Shown piece by piece: positions 1-9,880 of a stretch of DNA of 43,513 bases. The notes under the pieces were generated by a model. It was not told the origin of the DNA. It ran no database searches and was given only the letters and a program-made list of their open reading frames with translations. The position numbers and the translations under genes are program-made. This DNA comes from Syntrophobacterales bacterium. Its GTDB lineage: Bacteria > Desulfobacterota > Syntrophia > Syntrophales > UBA2192. Location of the stretch: positions 10,293 through 53,805 of the forward strand of contig JAGPKU010000009.1 of NCBI GenBank assembly GCA_018053845.1, written 5' to 3'. Each line of letters begins with the position of its first letter. Positions within the stretch are counted from its first letter, which is position 1.

Positions 1-11
1 TTCTTCCCGTC

Positions 12-1001
12 TCATTCTTCCCGCCCGTCGCTTCTGCCCCGCGCGAGGTGGTTGTACGCCTTGATGATCTCCGAGACCAGGGGATGCCGCACCACGTCGA
101 TCTCCGAGAAGTAGACGAAGCAAATCCCCTCCGTGCCGCTCAGGATCTGCTCCACCTCCACGAGACCGGACGTCCTGCCGGCCGGGAGGTCGATCTGGGT
201 CACGTCCCCCGTGACGACGGCCCGGGACCCCCAACCGAGCCGGGTGACGAACATCTTCATCTGCTCCGATGTCGTGTTCTGCGCCTCATCGAGGATGATG
301 AAGGAATCGTTGAGCGTCCGGCCGCGCATGAAGGCCAGCGGCGCCACCTCGATGATGCCCTTTTCGATGAGGGCCTGCGCCTTGTCGAATTCCATCATGT
401 CGTACAGGGCATCGTAGACGGGCCGCAGGTAGGGGTTCACCTTCTCCACCAGGTCCCCCGGCAGGAACCCCAGCTTCTCCCCGGCCTCCACGGCGGGCCG
501 CGTGAGGACGATCCGGTTGACGCGCCGGTCCATGAGGTACGAGACGGCCATGGCCATGGCCAGGTAGGTCTTTCCCGTTCCCGCCGGCCCGATGCCGAAG
601 ACCATATCGTGCCTGCGGATCGCGTCGATGTAGTGCTTCTGGGCGATGCTCTTGGGCGTGATGACCCTTTTCTTCGAGGAAATGTAGACCTTGTCGAGGA
701 AGATCTCCTCGAGGCGCACGGCGCGGTTCTCGGAGAGGATCCGGTGTGCGAACCCCACGTCCGTGGAGTAGACGGGGAACCCCTTCAGGATCAGCTGATA
801 GAGCTGGCCGAGGAGGTTCTCCACGAGTTCGACGGCGTGCGCATCGCCGACGAGGGTCACCTTGTCCCCCCGGGCCGAGATGCGGACCGGCTCGAGCCTC
901 TCGACGAGACGCAGGTTCCGGTCCTCGCCCCCGAGCAGGGTCTTGAAGGCGTTGGGATCGGGAAAGGTGAGCTGTTTGGTGGTTTCGTTCCTCACCGGCA
1001 T
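12..1001 (-). CDS. phoH: PhoH-like ATPase
   Basis: 329 aa, the usual length for PhoH-like proteins. There is a Walker A motif GPAGTGKT at residues 138-145 and a Walker B/DEAQN motif at about 238-242, inside the conserved PhoH P-loop domain. The N-terminal 100 residues resemble the KH-like region of this family. PhoH-like proteins are cytoplasmic ATPases linked to RNA metabolism and are often encoded next to ybeY; the precise reaction is not established. The gene ends 11 nt from the window edge, so the next operon member is not visible. The ATG at 999-1001 has only a weak upstream purine stretch. It lies 160 nt downstream of the M20 peptidase gene on the same strand. The family assignment is secure; the role is inferred. 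Confidence 0.95.
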   Translation of the reverse strand: MPVRNETTKQLTFPDPNAFKTLLGGEDRNLRLVERLEPVRISARGDKVTLVGDAHAVELVENLLGQLYQLILKGFPVYSTDVGFAHRILSENRAVRLEEIFLDKVYISSKKRVITPKSIAQKHYIDAIRRHDMVFGIGPAGTGKTYLAMAMAVSYLMDRRVNRIVLTRPAVEAGEKLGFLPGDLVEKVNPYLRPVYDALYDMMEFDKAQALIEKGIIEVAPLAFMRGRTLNDSFIILDEAQNTTSEQMKMFVTRLGWGSRAVVTGDVTQIDLPAGRTSGLVEVEQILSGTEGICFVYFSEIDVVRHPLVSEIIKAYNHLARGRSDGREE

Positions 1002-1161
1002 CGATTCCAGGTCTGCAGGACGCTGATTCCCGTCCGGTCTGCTTCCCCCTCCTGGATCCGGAGGTGAGCAGGGTGGGGGGTGAGAGGGTGGGAAATGCGC
1101 AGAGCCTGCGATCGACGACCGATCCGTCCAACCTCCTTACCCTCTGACCCTCTCAACCTCT
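1002..1161 (-). repeat. Intergenic purine-rich octamer repeats with inverted copy
   Basis: On the minus strand, directly after the M20 stop codon (about 1129-1161), there are three to four degenerate 8-bp units of the form GAGGKTNA. On the plus strand at 1071-1092 there is a G-rich inverted counterpart with four or more G-tracts (GGG, GGGGGG, GGG, GGG). GAGAGGGT on one side pairs with ACCCTCTC on the other, so the transcript could form a long-range hairpin and the plus strand fits a G-quadruplex pattern. No T-run and no open frame were seen. The function is unknown. Confidence 0.5.
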
Positions 1162-2403
1162 TCATTTCTGCAGGAACAGGTGTGCGTAGACCTTCGCGTT
1201 GCCCACCATGTTTTCGATCAGGCAGTACTCGTTGGGCTGGTGGGCCATGTGGCAGTAACGAGACCAGACGGCGGCCGGGTAGCCGTACTTCCGGAAGACG
1301 GCGGCCACGGTCCCGCCCCCGACGCCCCGGGGCGTCGCCGTCACGCCGTAGACGTCCCTTACGGCCTCTTCCAGGGCCCGGACCACCGGCGCGTCGTGCG
1401 CCGTGGGCGGCGGGGCGTCGGACTTCTGCACCGGCTCGAGTGCGATCGACACGCCGAATTGGCTCTCCGTCTGATCCGCCATGCCGCGGATCGTCGCCAG
1501 CACGTCGTCGACGGGGTACACGGGAAGGATCCGGCAGTCGAGGTAGAAGACGTCCTCGCCGGGGATCGTGTTGACGTTGGGGACGTTGGCCTCCCTCTTC
1601 GTCGGTTCGAAGGTGCTTTCGGGGGGGTCATAGAGGGGGTCGCGGGCCCCGTAGATCCCGGCCAGACCGTCGAGCCGCACCACGAGGTGCGCCGCGGCGC
1701 GAAAGGCGTTCCTCCCGAGGGCGGGGCGGCTGGCATGGCACTGCCGGCCCGAGACCCGGATCCGCAGCCACAGGACGCTCTTTTCCGCCACCTCGATCAT
1801 GGACCCCTCCTCGTTGCCCGCATCGGGCACGACGATGAGATCCGTCCTGCGGAACCAGTCGGGCCGGGCCTCGAGGACGTAATCGAGGCCGTAGCCGCTG
1901 CCGGTCTCCTCGTCGGCGGCCAGGAGGATCCCGATCGTCGATTCGGGGACGTTCCCCTCGTCCAGGAAGGCCTTGGCGGCGAAGAGGGACGCCACGAGAT
2001 CCTGCTGGTTGTCCTCGGTGCCCCGCCCGAAGACCTTTCCGTCACGCACCCAGCACGCGTAGGGGTTTCGCTCCCAGAGCTTCATCTCCCCGGGCGGCAC
2101 GATGTCCGTGTGCGTCATGACCCAGACCGTGCGGCTTGCGTCACGGCCCGGGATCCGCGCCGCGAGGTTGGGCCGCACGCCGTCGGAGACCCTCGCATCG
2201 GGTGCGTTGCAGCTCTCCACCTCCGCAAACCCCATCCCCCGGAGCACCTCGGTGAGAAAGGCAGCTTTTTTCATCTCGCCGTCCCCCCCGTTCTCCGGGG
2301 CCAGGGCGGGGATGGCCGTGAGGTCGGCCTGCAGCCGGATCATGTCGGACACGTAGCCGTCGATCCGTCTGCAGATCCGTTCGAACACGCTCTCGTCGAT
2401 CAT
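1162..2403 (-). CDS. M20 family metallopeptidase (ArgE/DapE-like)
   Basis: 413 aa, a cytoplasmic zinc hydrolase of the M20/ArgE/DapE family. Visible metal-site motifs are HTD (residues 98-100), GRGTEDNQ (about 127-134) and DEETGS (164-169, containing the Glu-Glu pair used as general base and ligand). The central part is the lid/dimerisation domain of this family. Members remove acyl groups or cleave small peptides; DapE, ArgE, CPG2-like or dipeptidase activity cannot be separated by eye. The ATG start lies 9 nt after the stop codon of the upstream M16 gene, with GGGGAG just before it. It therefore looks like the last gene of the peptidase operon that begins near 5.6 kb, which suggests a role in peptide turnover. 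Confidence 0.9.
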   Translation of the reverse strand: MIDESVFERICRRIDGYVSDMIRLQADLTAIPALAPENGGDGEMKKAAFLTEVLRGMGFAEVESCNAPDARVSDGVRPNLAARIPGRDASRTVWVMTHTDIVPPGEMKLWERNPYACWVRDGKVFGRGTEDNQQDLVASLFAAKAFLDEGNVPESTIGILLAADEETGSGYGLDYVLEARPDWFRRTDLIVVPDAGNEEGSMIEVAEKSVLWLRIRVSGRQCHASRPALGRNAFRAAAHLVVRLDGLAGIYGARDPLYDPPESTFEPTKREANVPNVNTIPGEDVFYLDCRILPVYPVDDVLATIRGMADQTESQFGVSIALEPVQKSDAPPPTAHDAPVVRALEEAVRDVYGVTATPRGVGGGTVAAVFRKYGYPAAVWSRYCHMAHQPNEYCLIENMVGNAKVYAHLFLQK

Positions 2404-2412
2404 GTCTCCCCG

Positions 2413-3837
2413 TTACGGTATCCGCTTTACGGTCCCGAAGGACTTGAGCGGTTCATCGAATCGACCCTCGTCGCCGAGGACGAAAACCGTCCGGCGGTCC
2501 GGGTCCAGGTACTTCTCCGCAACCTTCAGCACGTCTTCCCGGTTGACCGCGTCGATCTTCGCCGGGTACTCGGTCAGAAATTTCACGGGCAGCCCCTGGA
2601 ACTCGAGCGCCATGTGCTGGAAGGCGATCATGTGGGACGACGTGAAGGAAAAGATGTAGCTGTTCACGATGGCGCGCTTGGCCAGGTGGATGTCCTGGGC
2701 CGGCATCCTCGATTCCCGGGCATCCTTCAGGATGGCCTGAAGGACGCTCAGGACCTGCCCCGTGGACTCCGTTTTCGTCATGGCATAGGCCCCGAAGGTC
2801 CCGTAACCCTGCCGGCCCTCGTAGAAACTTCCGGCGCTGTAGGCCAGCCCCCGGCTGCTCCGCACCTCCTGGAAGATCCGGGAGCGGAACCCGCCGCTGC
2901 CCAGGATGTGATCGAGGACCGTGAAGGGGTAGAAATCGGGGCTTTCCTTTCCCGGCCCGATCGTGCCGATGATCACCGTGGACTGGGGACCCTTCCGGGG
3001 ATAGTAATACAGGGGCGCCTGCTCCCGGGGCTTCGGATGCGGTGCGGTGCCGAAATCCCCCTCGTCGTCCCAATCGCCGAAATGCCGCTCGACCAGCGCC
3101 AGGGCCTCTTCCTTCGAGAGATCGCCCGTGATGGCGATCCGCAGGTTGCGGGGGAAGAAATGGGCCCGGTGGAACGCCGCGACATCCTCCCGGCCGATGG
3201 AAGCGATGGTGGCGATCTCGGGCAGCCGGCCGCGGGGATTGCCGGCGTAGAGCACGCGCCGGTACTCCCGGAAGGCGAGCCGCTGCGGCTGGTCGAACAC
3301 GCGGCGCAGCTCCTCGATCTTGAGATTCCTGGCCTGCTCGACCTTCGCCTCCTCGAAGGCGGGGCGGCGGAGGATATCGGCGAAGATCCCGAAGGCCTTC
3401 TCGAGATCCTTCTTGAGGACCGACAGGCTGCCCGTGCCGTATTCCATGCCGAGGTTGACGGAGACCGGCGCCGCCAGGTATTCCAGCTGCTCGTCCACCT
3501 GGTCGCCGCCGAGCTTGCCCGCGCCGCCCGTCCGCATCGCGTCTCCCGTCAATTCCGCGAGACCGGCCTTGCCTTCCGGCTCGAACACGGAACCCGCACC
3601 CACGATGAAGGAGACCTGGACGAGCGGCAGCTCGCGGTCCTCCAGGGTGTAGAGGGTGAGGCCGTTCTCCAGGACGACCCGTTCGGGCTTCGGCGGGGAA
3701 AACCGGATCTCCCCGTACGTCAGCCGGTCCGGGTCGGGCCAGGGCGGCGCGGCCGGCCCCCCTTTCGCATCGTCGGCGGGGCACAGTCCGGCGGACAGCA
3801 GCACGAGGGCGAGACTGAGGGCCAGGGCTTTTTTCAC
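2413..3837 (-). CDS. M16 peptidase-like protein, non-catalytic partner
   Basis: 474 aa with a Sec signal peptide (a Lys pair, then a hydrophobic stretch to about residue 20), so it is periplasmic or envelope-associated. The body is an M16 (pitrilysin/insulinase, PqqL-like) two-lobed fold. The inverted zinc motif HxxEH is missing: the equivalent segment reads GLAELTGD. It is therefore probably the inactive half of an M16 heterodimer, as in mitochondrial processing peptidase or the Sphingomonas M16 pairs. The start is GTG (3835-3837), and the GTGA overlap with the stop of the upstream catalytic M16 gene implies translational coupling and 1:1 synthesis. The family is clear; the substrate is unknown. 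Confidence 0.92.
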   Translation of the reverse strand: MKKALALSLALVLLSAGLCPADDAKGGPAAPPWPDPDRLTYGEIRFSPPKPERVVLENGLTLYTLEDRELPLVQVSFIVGAGSVFEPEGKAGLAELTGDAMRTGGAGKLGGDQVDEQLEYLAAPVSVNLGMEYGTGSLSVLKKDLEKAFGIFADILRRPAFEEAKVEQARNLKIEELRRVFDQPQRLAFREYRRVLYAGNPRGRLPEIATIASIGREDVAAFHRAHFFPRNLRIAITGDLSKEEALALVERHFGDWDDEGDFGTAPHPKPREQAPLYYYPRKGPQSTVIIGTIGPGKESPDFYPFTVLDHILGSGGFRSRIFQEVRSSRGLAYSAGSFYEGRQGYGTFGAYAMTKTESTGQVLSVLQAILKDARESRMPAQDIHLAKRAIVNSYIFSFTSSHMIAFQHMALEFQGLPVKFLTEYPAKIDAVNREDVLKVAEKYLDPDRRTVFVLGDEGRFDEPLKSFGTVKRIP

Positions 3838-5360
3838 GGCTTCACCTGTTTCCGCAGAACGGCCACGGTGCGGTTTTCCTCGGTCAGGTATTTCTTCGCC
3901 GTCTCGAGGATGTCCTTGGGGGTGACCTTCTCGATCATCTCGATGTAGCGGGTCATGTACCGATAGTCGCCCGCGATGATTTCATAGTAGGAAAGCCGGC
4001 TCGCGAGGCCCGCGTTCGAGTTGAGCTCGCGGATGAACTCCGCCCGGAGCTGGTTGATGATCTTCTCGAGCTCCCGCTTCTGCACGGGCTCCGTCTTGAG
4101 CCTCTCGATTTCCTCGTAGACGGCCTCTTCCAGCTCGTCCGGCCCGTGGGGGTGGCGCGGGGTGCCCGAGACCATGAACAGGTTGGCGTACCGCGCGCCG
4201 GGCATGCCGTTGACGGCGCTCACCTCCTCGGCCAGCTGCTTCCCCTGCACGATGGCGCGGTGGAACCGCGAGGTGCGACCCTTCGACAGCAGCGCCTCGA
4301 TGACGTCGAAGACGTAGTCCTCGAAGGAGGGCAGGGTGGGTTTGTGCCAGCCGATGATGAGGTGGGGGTTCGCGTCCGCCGCAAGCGTCACCCGCTTCTG
4401 GCCGTTCTGGGGCGGCTCCTCGGTCACGCGGCGCGGCACCGGGGGGTGCGCCGGGATGGGCCCGAAATACCGCTTCACCAGCTCCAGGGTCCCGGCCGCG
4501 TCGATGTCCCCCACGACGGCGATGACCGTGTTGCCCGGCGCGTGGTATTGCCTGAAAAAGGTTTCGAGGTCATCGGGGGACAGAAAGGCGATGTCCGAGG
4601 GCCACCCGATGACGGGGCGCCGGTAGGGGCTGGCGGTGAAGGCCGTCGCCAGGAACAGCTCCATCAGCTTGCGGGCGGGCACCGATTCGTACGTCTGCCT
4701 GCGCTCCTCCATGACGACATCGCGCTCCGTGTAGAACTCCCGCAGGACGGGGTTCGTCATCCGGTCGGCCTCGATGCGGGCCCAGAGCTCGATCCGGTTC
4801 GAGGGGAGGCTGACCTTGTAGGTCGTCACGTCCTGTCCCGTCGAGGCGTTGAGGCCCACGGCGCCGTTTTCGGTGTAGAGCCGGTCGATCTCGTTTTCGA
4901 CGACCCACTCCCGGGCCTCGCTCTGCAGCTCCTTGAGGGCCTGCGCGAGGCGCTTGAGCTCCGACTCGTCGGCCCCGGCCCCTTTCATCCGTTCCCGGTC
5001 GAGCGCGGCTCCCGCCTCCCGGATCCGTTTCAGCACCCGCTGCTCCTCCCCGAAATTCTTCGTCCCGATGGTCGTGGTGCCCTTGAAGAGCATGTGCTCC
5101 AGCAAGTGCGCCGCGCCGCTCCGGCCTTCGGCCTCGTCGGCGGCGCCCACGAGGTGACGGATGTACAGCGCGACGGTGGGGCTCGTGTGCCGCTCGACGA
5201 GCAGGACCTTCAGGCCGTTTTCCAGGGTGACCCTCTGGACCCGGTCCTCGAGGCTGTAGGCCCCGAGACGGGCGGGGGAAAGGGCGATGAGGGCCGCCGC
5301 GGCGAGGGCCGCAAACGGGCCGAGGGCGGCTCGCGTCGGACGCTTTCTCGATCGAATCAT
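3834..5360 (-). CDS. M16 zinc peptidase, catalytic subunit
   Basis: 508 aa. The chosen ATG (5358-5360) gives a typical Sec signal peptide (basic N-terminus, then an Ala/Leu-rich core to about residue 34). It also overlaps the upstream stop as ATGA; the frame stays open further upstream but that extension is Arg/Pro-rich and unconvincing. The inverted zinc-binding motif HLLEH is at residues 85-89, inside the conserved GAAHLLEHMLFKGT context of M16 proteases. The protein probably works in the periplasm as the catalytic half of a heterodimer with the next gene, which lacks this motif. Both genes sit between a small membrane protein and an M20 peptidase, so envelope peptide degradation or precursor processing is the likely role. 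The substrate cannot be read from sequence. Confidence 0.94.
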   Translation of the reverse strand: MIRSRKRPTRAALGPFAALAAAALIALSPARLGAYSLEDRVQRVTLENGLKVLLVERHTSPTVALYIRHLVGAADEAEGRSGAAHLLEHMLFKGTTTIGTKNFGEEQRVLKRIREAGAALDRERMKGAGADESELKRLAQALKELQSEAREWVVENEIDRLYTENGAVGLNASTGQDVTTYKVSLPSNRIELWARIEADRMTNPVLREFYTERDVVMEERRQTYESVPARKLMELFLATAFTASPYRRPVIGWPSDIAFLSPDDLETFFRQYHAPGNTVIAVVGDIDAAGTLELVKRYFGPIPAHPPVPRRVTEEPPQNGQKRVTLAADANPHLIIGWHKPTLPSFEDYVFDVIEALLSKGRTSRFHRAIVQGKQLAEEVSAVNGMPGARYANLFMVSGTPRHPHGPDELEEAVYEEIERLKTEPVQKRELEKIINQLRAEFIRELNSNAGLASRLSYYEIIAGDYRYMTRYIEMIEKVTPKDILETAKKYLTEENRTVAVLRKQVKP

Positions 5361-5584
5361 GACGGGCGCAGGGACTCCTTCCATCGTCTCCGGAAGCGGA
5401 AGAACGAGTAGAGAACGCCGGTGCCGCTGATCAGGACGATGAAATTGGCGGCGAAAAAGACCATGATGAATTCTGCGGGGTTCTGCAGGCCGTAGGCGGA
5501 AAGCAGCAGGGAGATGCCCCAGAGGAGAAAAAAGGCCGAAAGCACGCCGATGAGGATTTCTCTGAGCCACAGCAACAACGTCAT
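5357..5584 (-). CDS. Small membrane protein, first gene of the M16 operon
   Basis: 75 aa from the ATG at 5582-5584, preceded by GAAGG three bases upstream. Two hydrophobic segments are visible (about residues 5-25 and 32-55), followed by an Arg-rich tail, so it is a small integral membrane protein with positive charges probably on the cytoplasmic side. No known family was recognised. Its TGA overlaps the ATG of the M16 catalytic gene (ATGA), so the two are translationally coupled. In-frame starts at 5653 and 5680 are possible, but a good promoter lies at 5652-5680, which would make them leaderless or untranscribed. A membrane tether or assembly factor for the peptidase pair is a guess from context only. 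Confidence 0.65.
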   Translation of the reverse strand: MTLLLWLREILIGVLSAFFLLWGISLLLSAYGLQNPAEFIMVFFAANFIVLISGTGVLYSFFRFRRRWKESLRPS

Positions 5585-5651
5585 GAACCTTCGCGCCGCA
5601 TGACCGGATTCTTCGCGCATCCCCGCCGGAACGGGCATCCGAAGTTCGTGC

Positions 5652-5680
5652 ATTATGACGGATCGGGCGGGAAAATTCAA
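5652..5680 (-). promoter_or_regulatory. Putative sigma70 promoter of the peptidase operon
   Basis: On the minus strand, TTGAAT (5675-5680) and CATAAT (5652-5657) are separated by 17 bp. It overlaps the stop codon of the radical SAM gene and lies about 70 nt before the small membrane protein start. It would give the membrane protein, M16 pair and M20 genes their own transcript. Confidence 0.5.
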
Positions 5681-7044
5681 TCCCTTTCAGCGGGGCCGCC
5701 CGCCGATGCGGCCTGCCTCGTGCGGTTCTTCAGTGCCTGGACGTCCCCGGGGCCGAACGTGCGGCTCAGGCAGGGAAGCAACGAATTGTTCTGAAACAGG
5801 GGCTCGCCGGCGATGTCGTAGCGTGCATGACGCCGGGCTTCGTCCCAGAGGGCCGTGCCGGGAATCGGCGAATACTCGGCGAGCAGGGGCCGCGCCCCGA
5901 CGTCCCGGACCAGATCGATGCCGCAGGCCACCTCCCGGGCGTCCTGTCCCGGCAGGCCGCAGAGGAGGTAGACCCCGATGTCCCCGGCTCGGTAGCCCGC
6001 CTCCCGCAGGTAGGCGACGGCCCGCCGGAGCTCCTCGGACGTCACCTTTCCCCCCGTCGACACCTGCCGCTCGGCCCGGGCCGTTTCGAAGCCCAGGCGG
6101 ATCGTGCGGAACCCGGCCCGGAACATGAGCGAGGCGAGCCGGGGCGAGATCTCCCGGGCGTGCAGGCCGTTGGGACAGTGAAACCGGCACGCGATCCCCC
6201 GGCGCAGGATCTCCTCGAGCATGGGGACGGCCCGCCGGGGCGCGTCGACGAGCAGGGCATCGTCGTAAAAGGCGAAATCGACGATTCCGCGGCGCCGGTG
6301 CCAGTGCTCGATCTCGTCGACGACCCGGACGGGGTCCCTCGTGCGGAAGGGGCCGCCGAGCAGCGCCGAGGCGCAGTAGCTGCAGCGAAAAGGGCATCCC
6401 CGGGAGGTCAGCAGGGGCACCGAGTCCAGTCGGGCCGCGAGATCCAGGGCGGGGTAGGGGTAGCTGTCGAGATCCCCGACATCGACGTCGAACGCGACGG
6501 GACAGCCGGCAAACTCACCGAGGGCGGGCGGCAGGGCCGACTCCCCGGGGCCGGCCAGGACGCAGTCGGCCCCGGAGCAGGCCCGGGCGTGATTTCCGCA
6601 CAGGGTCGCGTAGGTCCCGCCGAGGATGACCGGCACCCCGGGCCATGCGGCGCGGATCTCCCGGATCGCCTCGATCACGCCGGGATACCAGTAGGTCATC
6701 ATCGAACCGACGAGGACCGCATCGGGTCTGGCGCAGGCCGCCAGAAGCCTGCGGAACCGCTCCGGCGTCATCCCGTAGCGCCGGTAGCGCTTCCCGATGA
6801 GCCGCAAGGCCTTCGGCCTGGGGATCTCCTCGCTGACGAACTTGCCCTGCCCCCAGGCGCCGCGCCTCGGGGCTTTGCGCCGCCCGTCGAGGTCGGGGTC
6901 GAGACAGTCGATCACCCGCACGCCGCAACCCGCCCGGCGCAGCAGCGCGGCCAGGATGTAGAGCCCCAGCGGCTTCACCCAGAAATCGTAGGCGGCGAAA
7001 TCGTGGATCCAGGGGTTCACGAGCAGAAAGGTCTTCATCCCCAT
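5677..7044 (-). CDS. B12-binding-type radical SAM protein
   Basis: 455 aa from the ATG at 7042-7044, with GAGG ten bases upstream; ATG at 7038 is an alternative. The N-terminal 180 residues resemble the cobalamin-binding-like domain of the BchE/HpnP/MiaB-like radical SAM group, with alternating beta strands and a VILGGTYAT segment. The radical SAM cluster motif CPFRCSYC is at residues 217-224, followed by the expected beta/alpha barrel. The classical DxHxxG cobalamin motif was not seen, so B12 binding is uncertain. Such enzymes methylate unactivated carbons or rearrange lipids, tetrapyrroles or peptides; this substrate cannot be named. The next operon genes encode a small membrane protein and peptidases, which hints weakly at an envelope role. 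Confidence 0.85.
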   Translation of the reverse strand: MGMKTFLLVNPWIHDFAAYDFWVKPLGLYILAALLRRAGCGVRVIDCLDPDLDGRRKAPRRGAWGQGKFVSEEIPRPKALRLIGKRYRRYGMTPERFRRLLAACARPDAVLVGSMMTYWYPGVIEAIREIRAAWPGVPVILGGTYATLCGNHARACSGADCVLAGPGESALPPALGEFAGCPVAFDVDVGDLDSYPYPALDLAARLDSVPLLTSRGCPFRCSYCASALLGGPFRTRDPVRVVDEIEHWHRRRGIVDFAFYDDALLVDAPRRAVPMLEEILRRGIACRFHCPNGLHAREISPRLASLMFRAGFRTIRLGFETARAERQVSTGGKVTSEELRRAVAYLREAGYRAGDIGVYLLCGLPGQDAREVACGIDLVRDVGARPLLAEYSPIPGTALWDEARRHARYDIAGEPLFQNNSLLPCLSRTFGPGDVQALKNRTRQAASAGGPAERD

Positions 7045-7119
7045 CCCGGCGCATCCTCGTCGGCACGCCCCGACGTCCGCCCCCCGGCGTGTGAAGGCGG
7101 GCGGTTGCGGCGCGGGCGG

Positions 7120-7148
7120 AGTATAGCAGTGCCGGCCTCTGCGGGCAA
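7120..7148 (-). promoter_or_regulatory. Putative sigma70 promoter for the radical SAM gene
   Basis: On the minus strand, TTGCCC (7143-7148), a 17-bp spacer and TATACT (7120-7125). It lies 76 nt upstream of the chosen ATG in the divergent intergenic region shared with dtd. Confidence 0.5.
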
Positions 7149-7174
7149 GTCCCGCAGGATTCTCCAGAAAAGGC

Positions 7175-7203
7175 TTGAAGGGGAAAGGGATAATTGCTAA
7201 CAT
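7175..7203 (+). promoter_or_regulatory. Putative sigma70 promoter for dtd-guaB
   Basis: TTGAAG (7175-7180), a 17-bp spacer and TAACAT (7198-7203), 57 nt upstream of dtd and divergent from the promoter at 7120-7148. Expected to drive dtd, the DUF1285-like gene and guaB. Confidence 0.4.
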
Positions 7204-7259
7204 GCCGCAACGACCGACAGGGGGTACCGGACGGCCGAAGCCTTCCGCCGTGCGGCCTG

Positions 7260-7703
7260 ATGAAAGCCGTCATCCAGAGAGTCGACAGCGCCTCGGTGAG
7301 TGTCGACGGGAGCGAGATTTCCCGTATCGGCGCGGGGCTCCTCGTCCTGCTCGGCGTCGAGAAAGGCGACGCCGAGAAGGATGCCGATTTTCTCCTCGAC
7401 AAGATCATCCACTTGCGCATCTTCGAGGACGGCGAGGGAAAGATGAACCGTTCCCTGGCGGACATCGCGGGCGAGCTTCTCGTCGTGTCGCAGTTCACCC
7501 TGCTGGCGGACTGCCGCAAGGGGCGAAGGCCCTCCTTCACGGATGCCGCGGACCCGGAGAAGGCCGAGACCCTCTACCGATACCTGTTGTCCCAGGCCCG
7601 GGAGAAGATCCCCCGCGTCGCCGCGGGGCGGTTCCAGGCCATGATGAAGGTCGGGCTCGTCAACGACGGGCCCGTGACGATTCTGCTGGACAGCCGGCGA
7701 TGA
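7260..7703 (+). CDS. dtd: D-aminoacyl-tRNA deacylase
   Basis: 147 aa, the standard length for bacterial Dtd. It hydrolyses D-amino acids (and Gly mischarged on tRNA-Ala) from tRNAs in the cytoplasm, a chiral proofreading step. Both family signatures are visible: SQFT at residues 77-80, followed by [13 protein letters not shown], and NDGPVT at 135-140 with the cross-subunit Gly-Pro pair. The ATG at 7260 begins the canonical MKAVIQRV start; an upstream in-frame start at 7194 would add 22 non-conserved residues and is rejected. It is followed by the DUF1285-like gene after 13 nt, so the two are probably cotranscribed. Confidence 0.97.
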   Translation: MKAVIQRVDSASVSVDGSEISRIGAGLLVLLGVEKGDAEKDADFLLDKIIHLRIFEDGEGKMNRSLADIAGELLVVSQFTLLADCRKGRRPSFTDAADPEKAETLYRYLLSQAREKIPRVAAGRFQAMMKVGLVNDGPVTILLDSRR

Positions 7704-7716
7704 GAGACGGGAGACG

Positions 7717-9712
<1,996 letters not shown>

Positions 9713-9742
9713 GCGACGGGCACCCGATGCACGGGCATGCAG

Positions 9743-9774
9743 AGCGGGGCCGTCCACCGGCGGCCCCGCTTTTT
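9743..9774 (+). terminator. Intrinsic terminator after guaB
   Basis: A perfect 10-bp stem (AGCGGGGCCG at 9743-9752 with CGGCCCCGCT at 9761-9770), an 8-nt loop and a T-run at 9770-9774. It starts 30 nt after the guaB stop and separates the guaB and dnaE transcripts. Confidence 0.85.
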
Positions 9775-9787
9775 CATGCCGCTGCGA

Positions 9788-9817
9788 TTGATTTTGTGCG
9801 ATGCCGTGGTGTATGAT
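9788..9817 (+). promoter_or_regulatory. Putative sigma70 promoter for dnaE
   Basis: TTGATT (9788-9793), an 18-bp spacer and TATGAT (9812-9817), just after the guaB terminator and 63 nt before the dnaE ATG. Confidence 0.45.
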
Positions 9818-9880
9818 GCGCGGAGGGAAGCAGCGGCCGGAAGAAAACATTCTCCATTCATTTCCATTGGTTAGGAATTC

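Noticed and set aside
3834-5570. Longer start for the catalytic M16 gene
   Set aside because: The extra 70 residues are Arg/His/Pro-rich shadow sequence over the small membrane protein gene and would bury the signal peptide.
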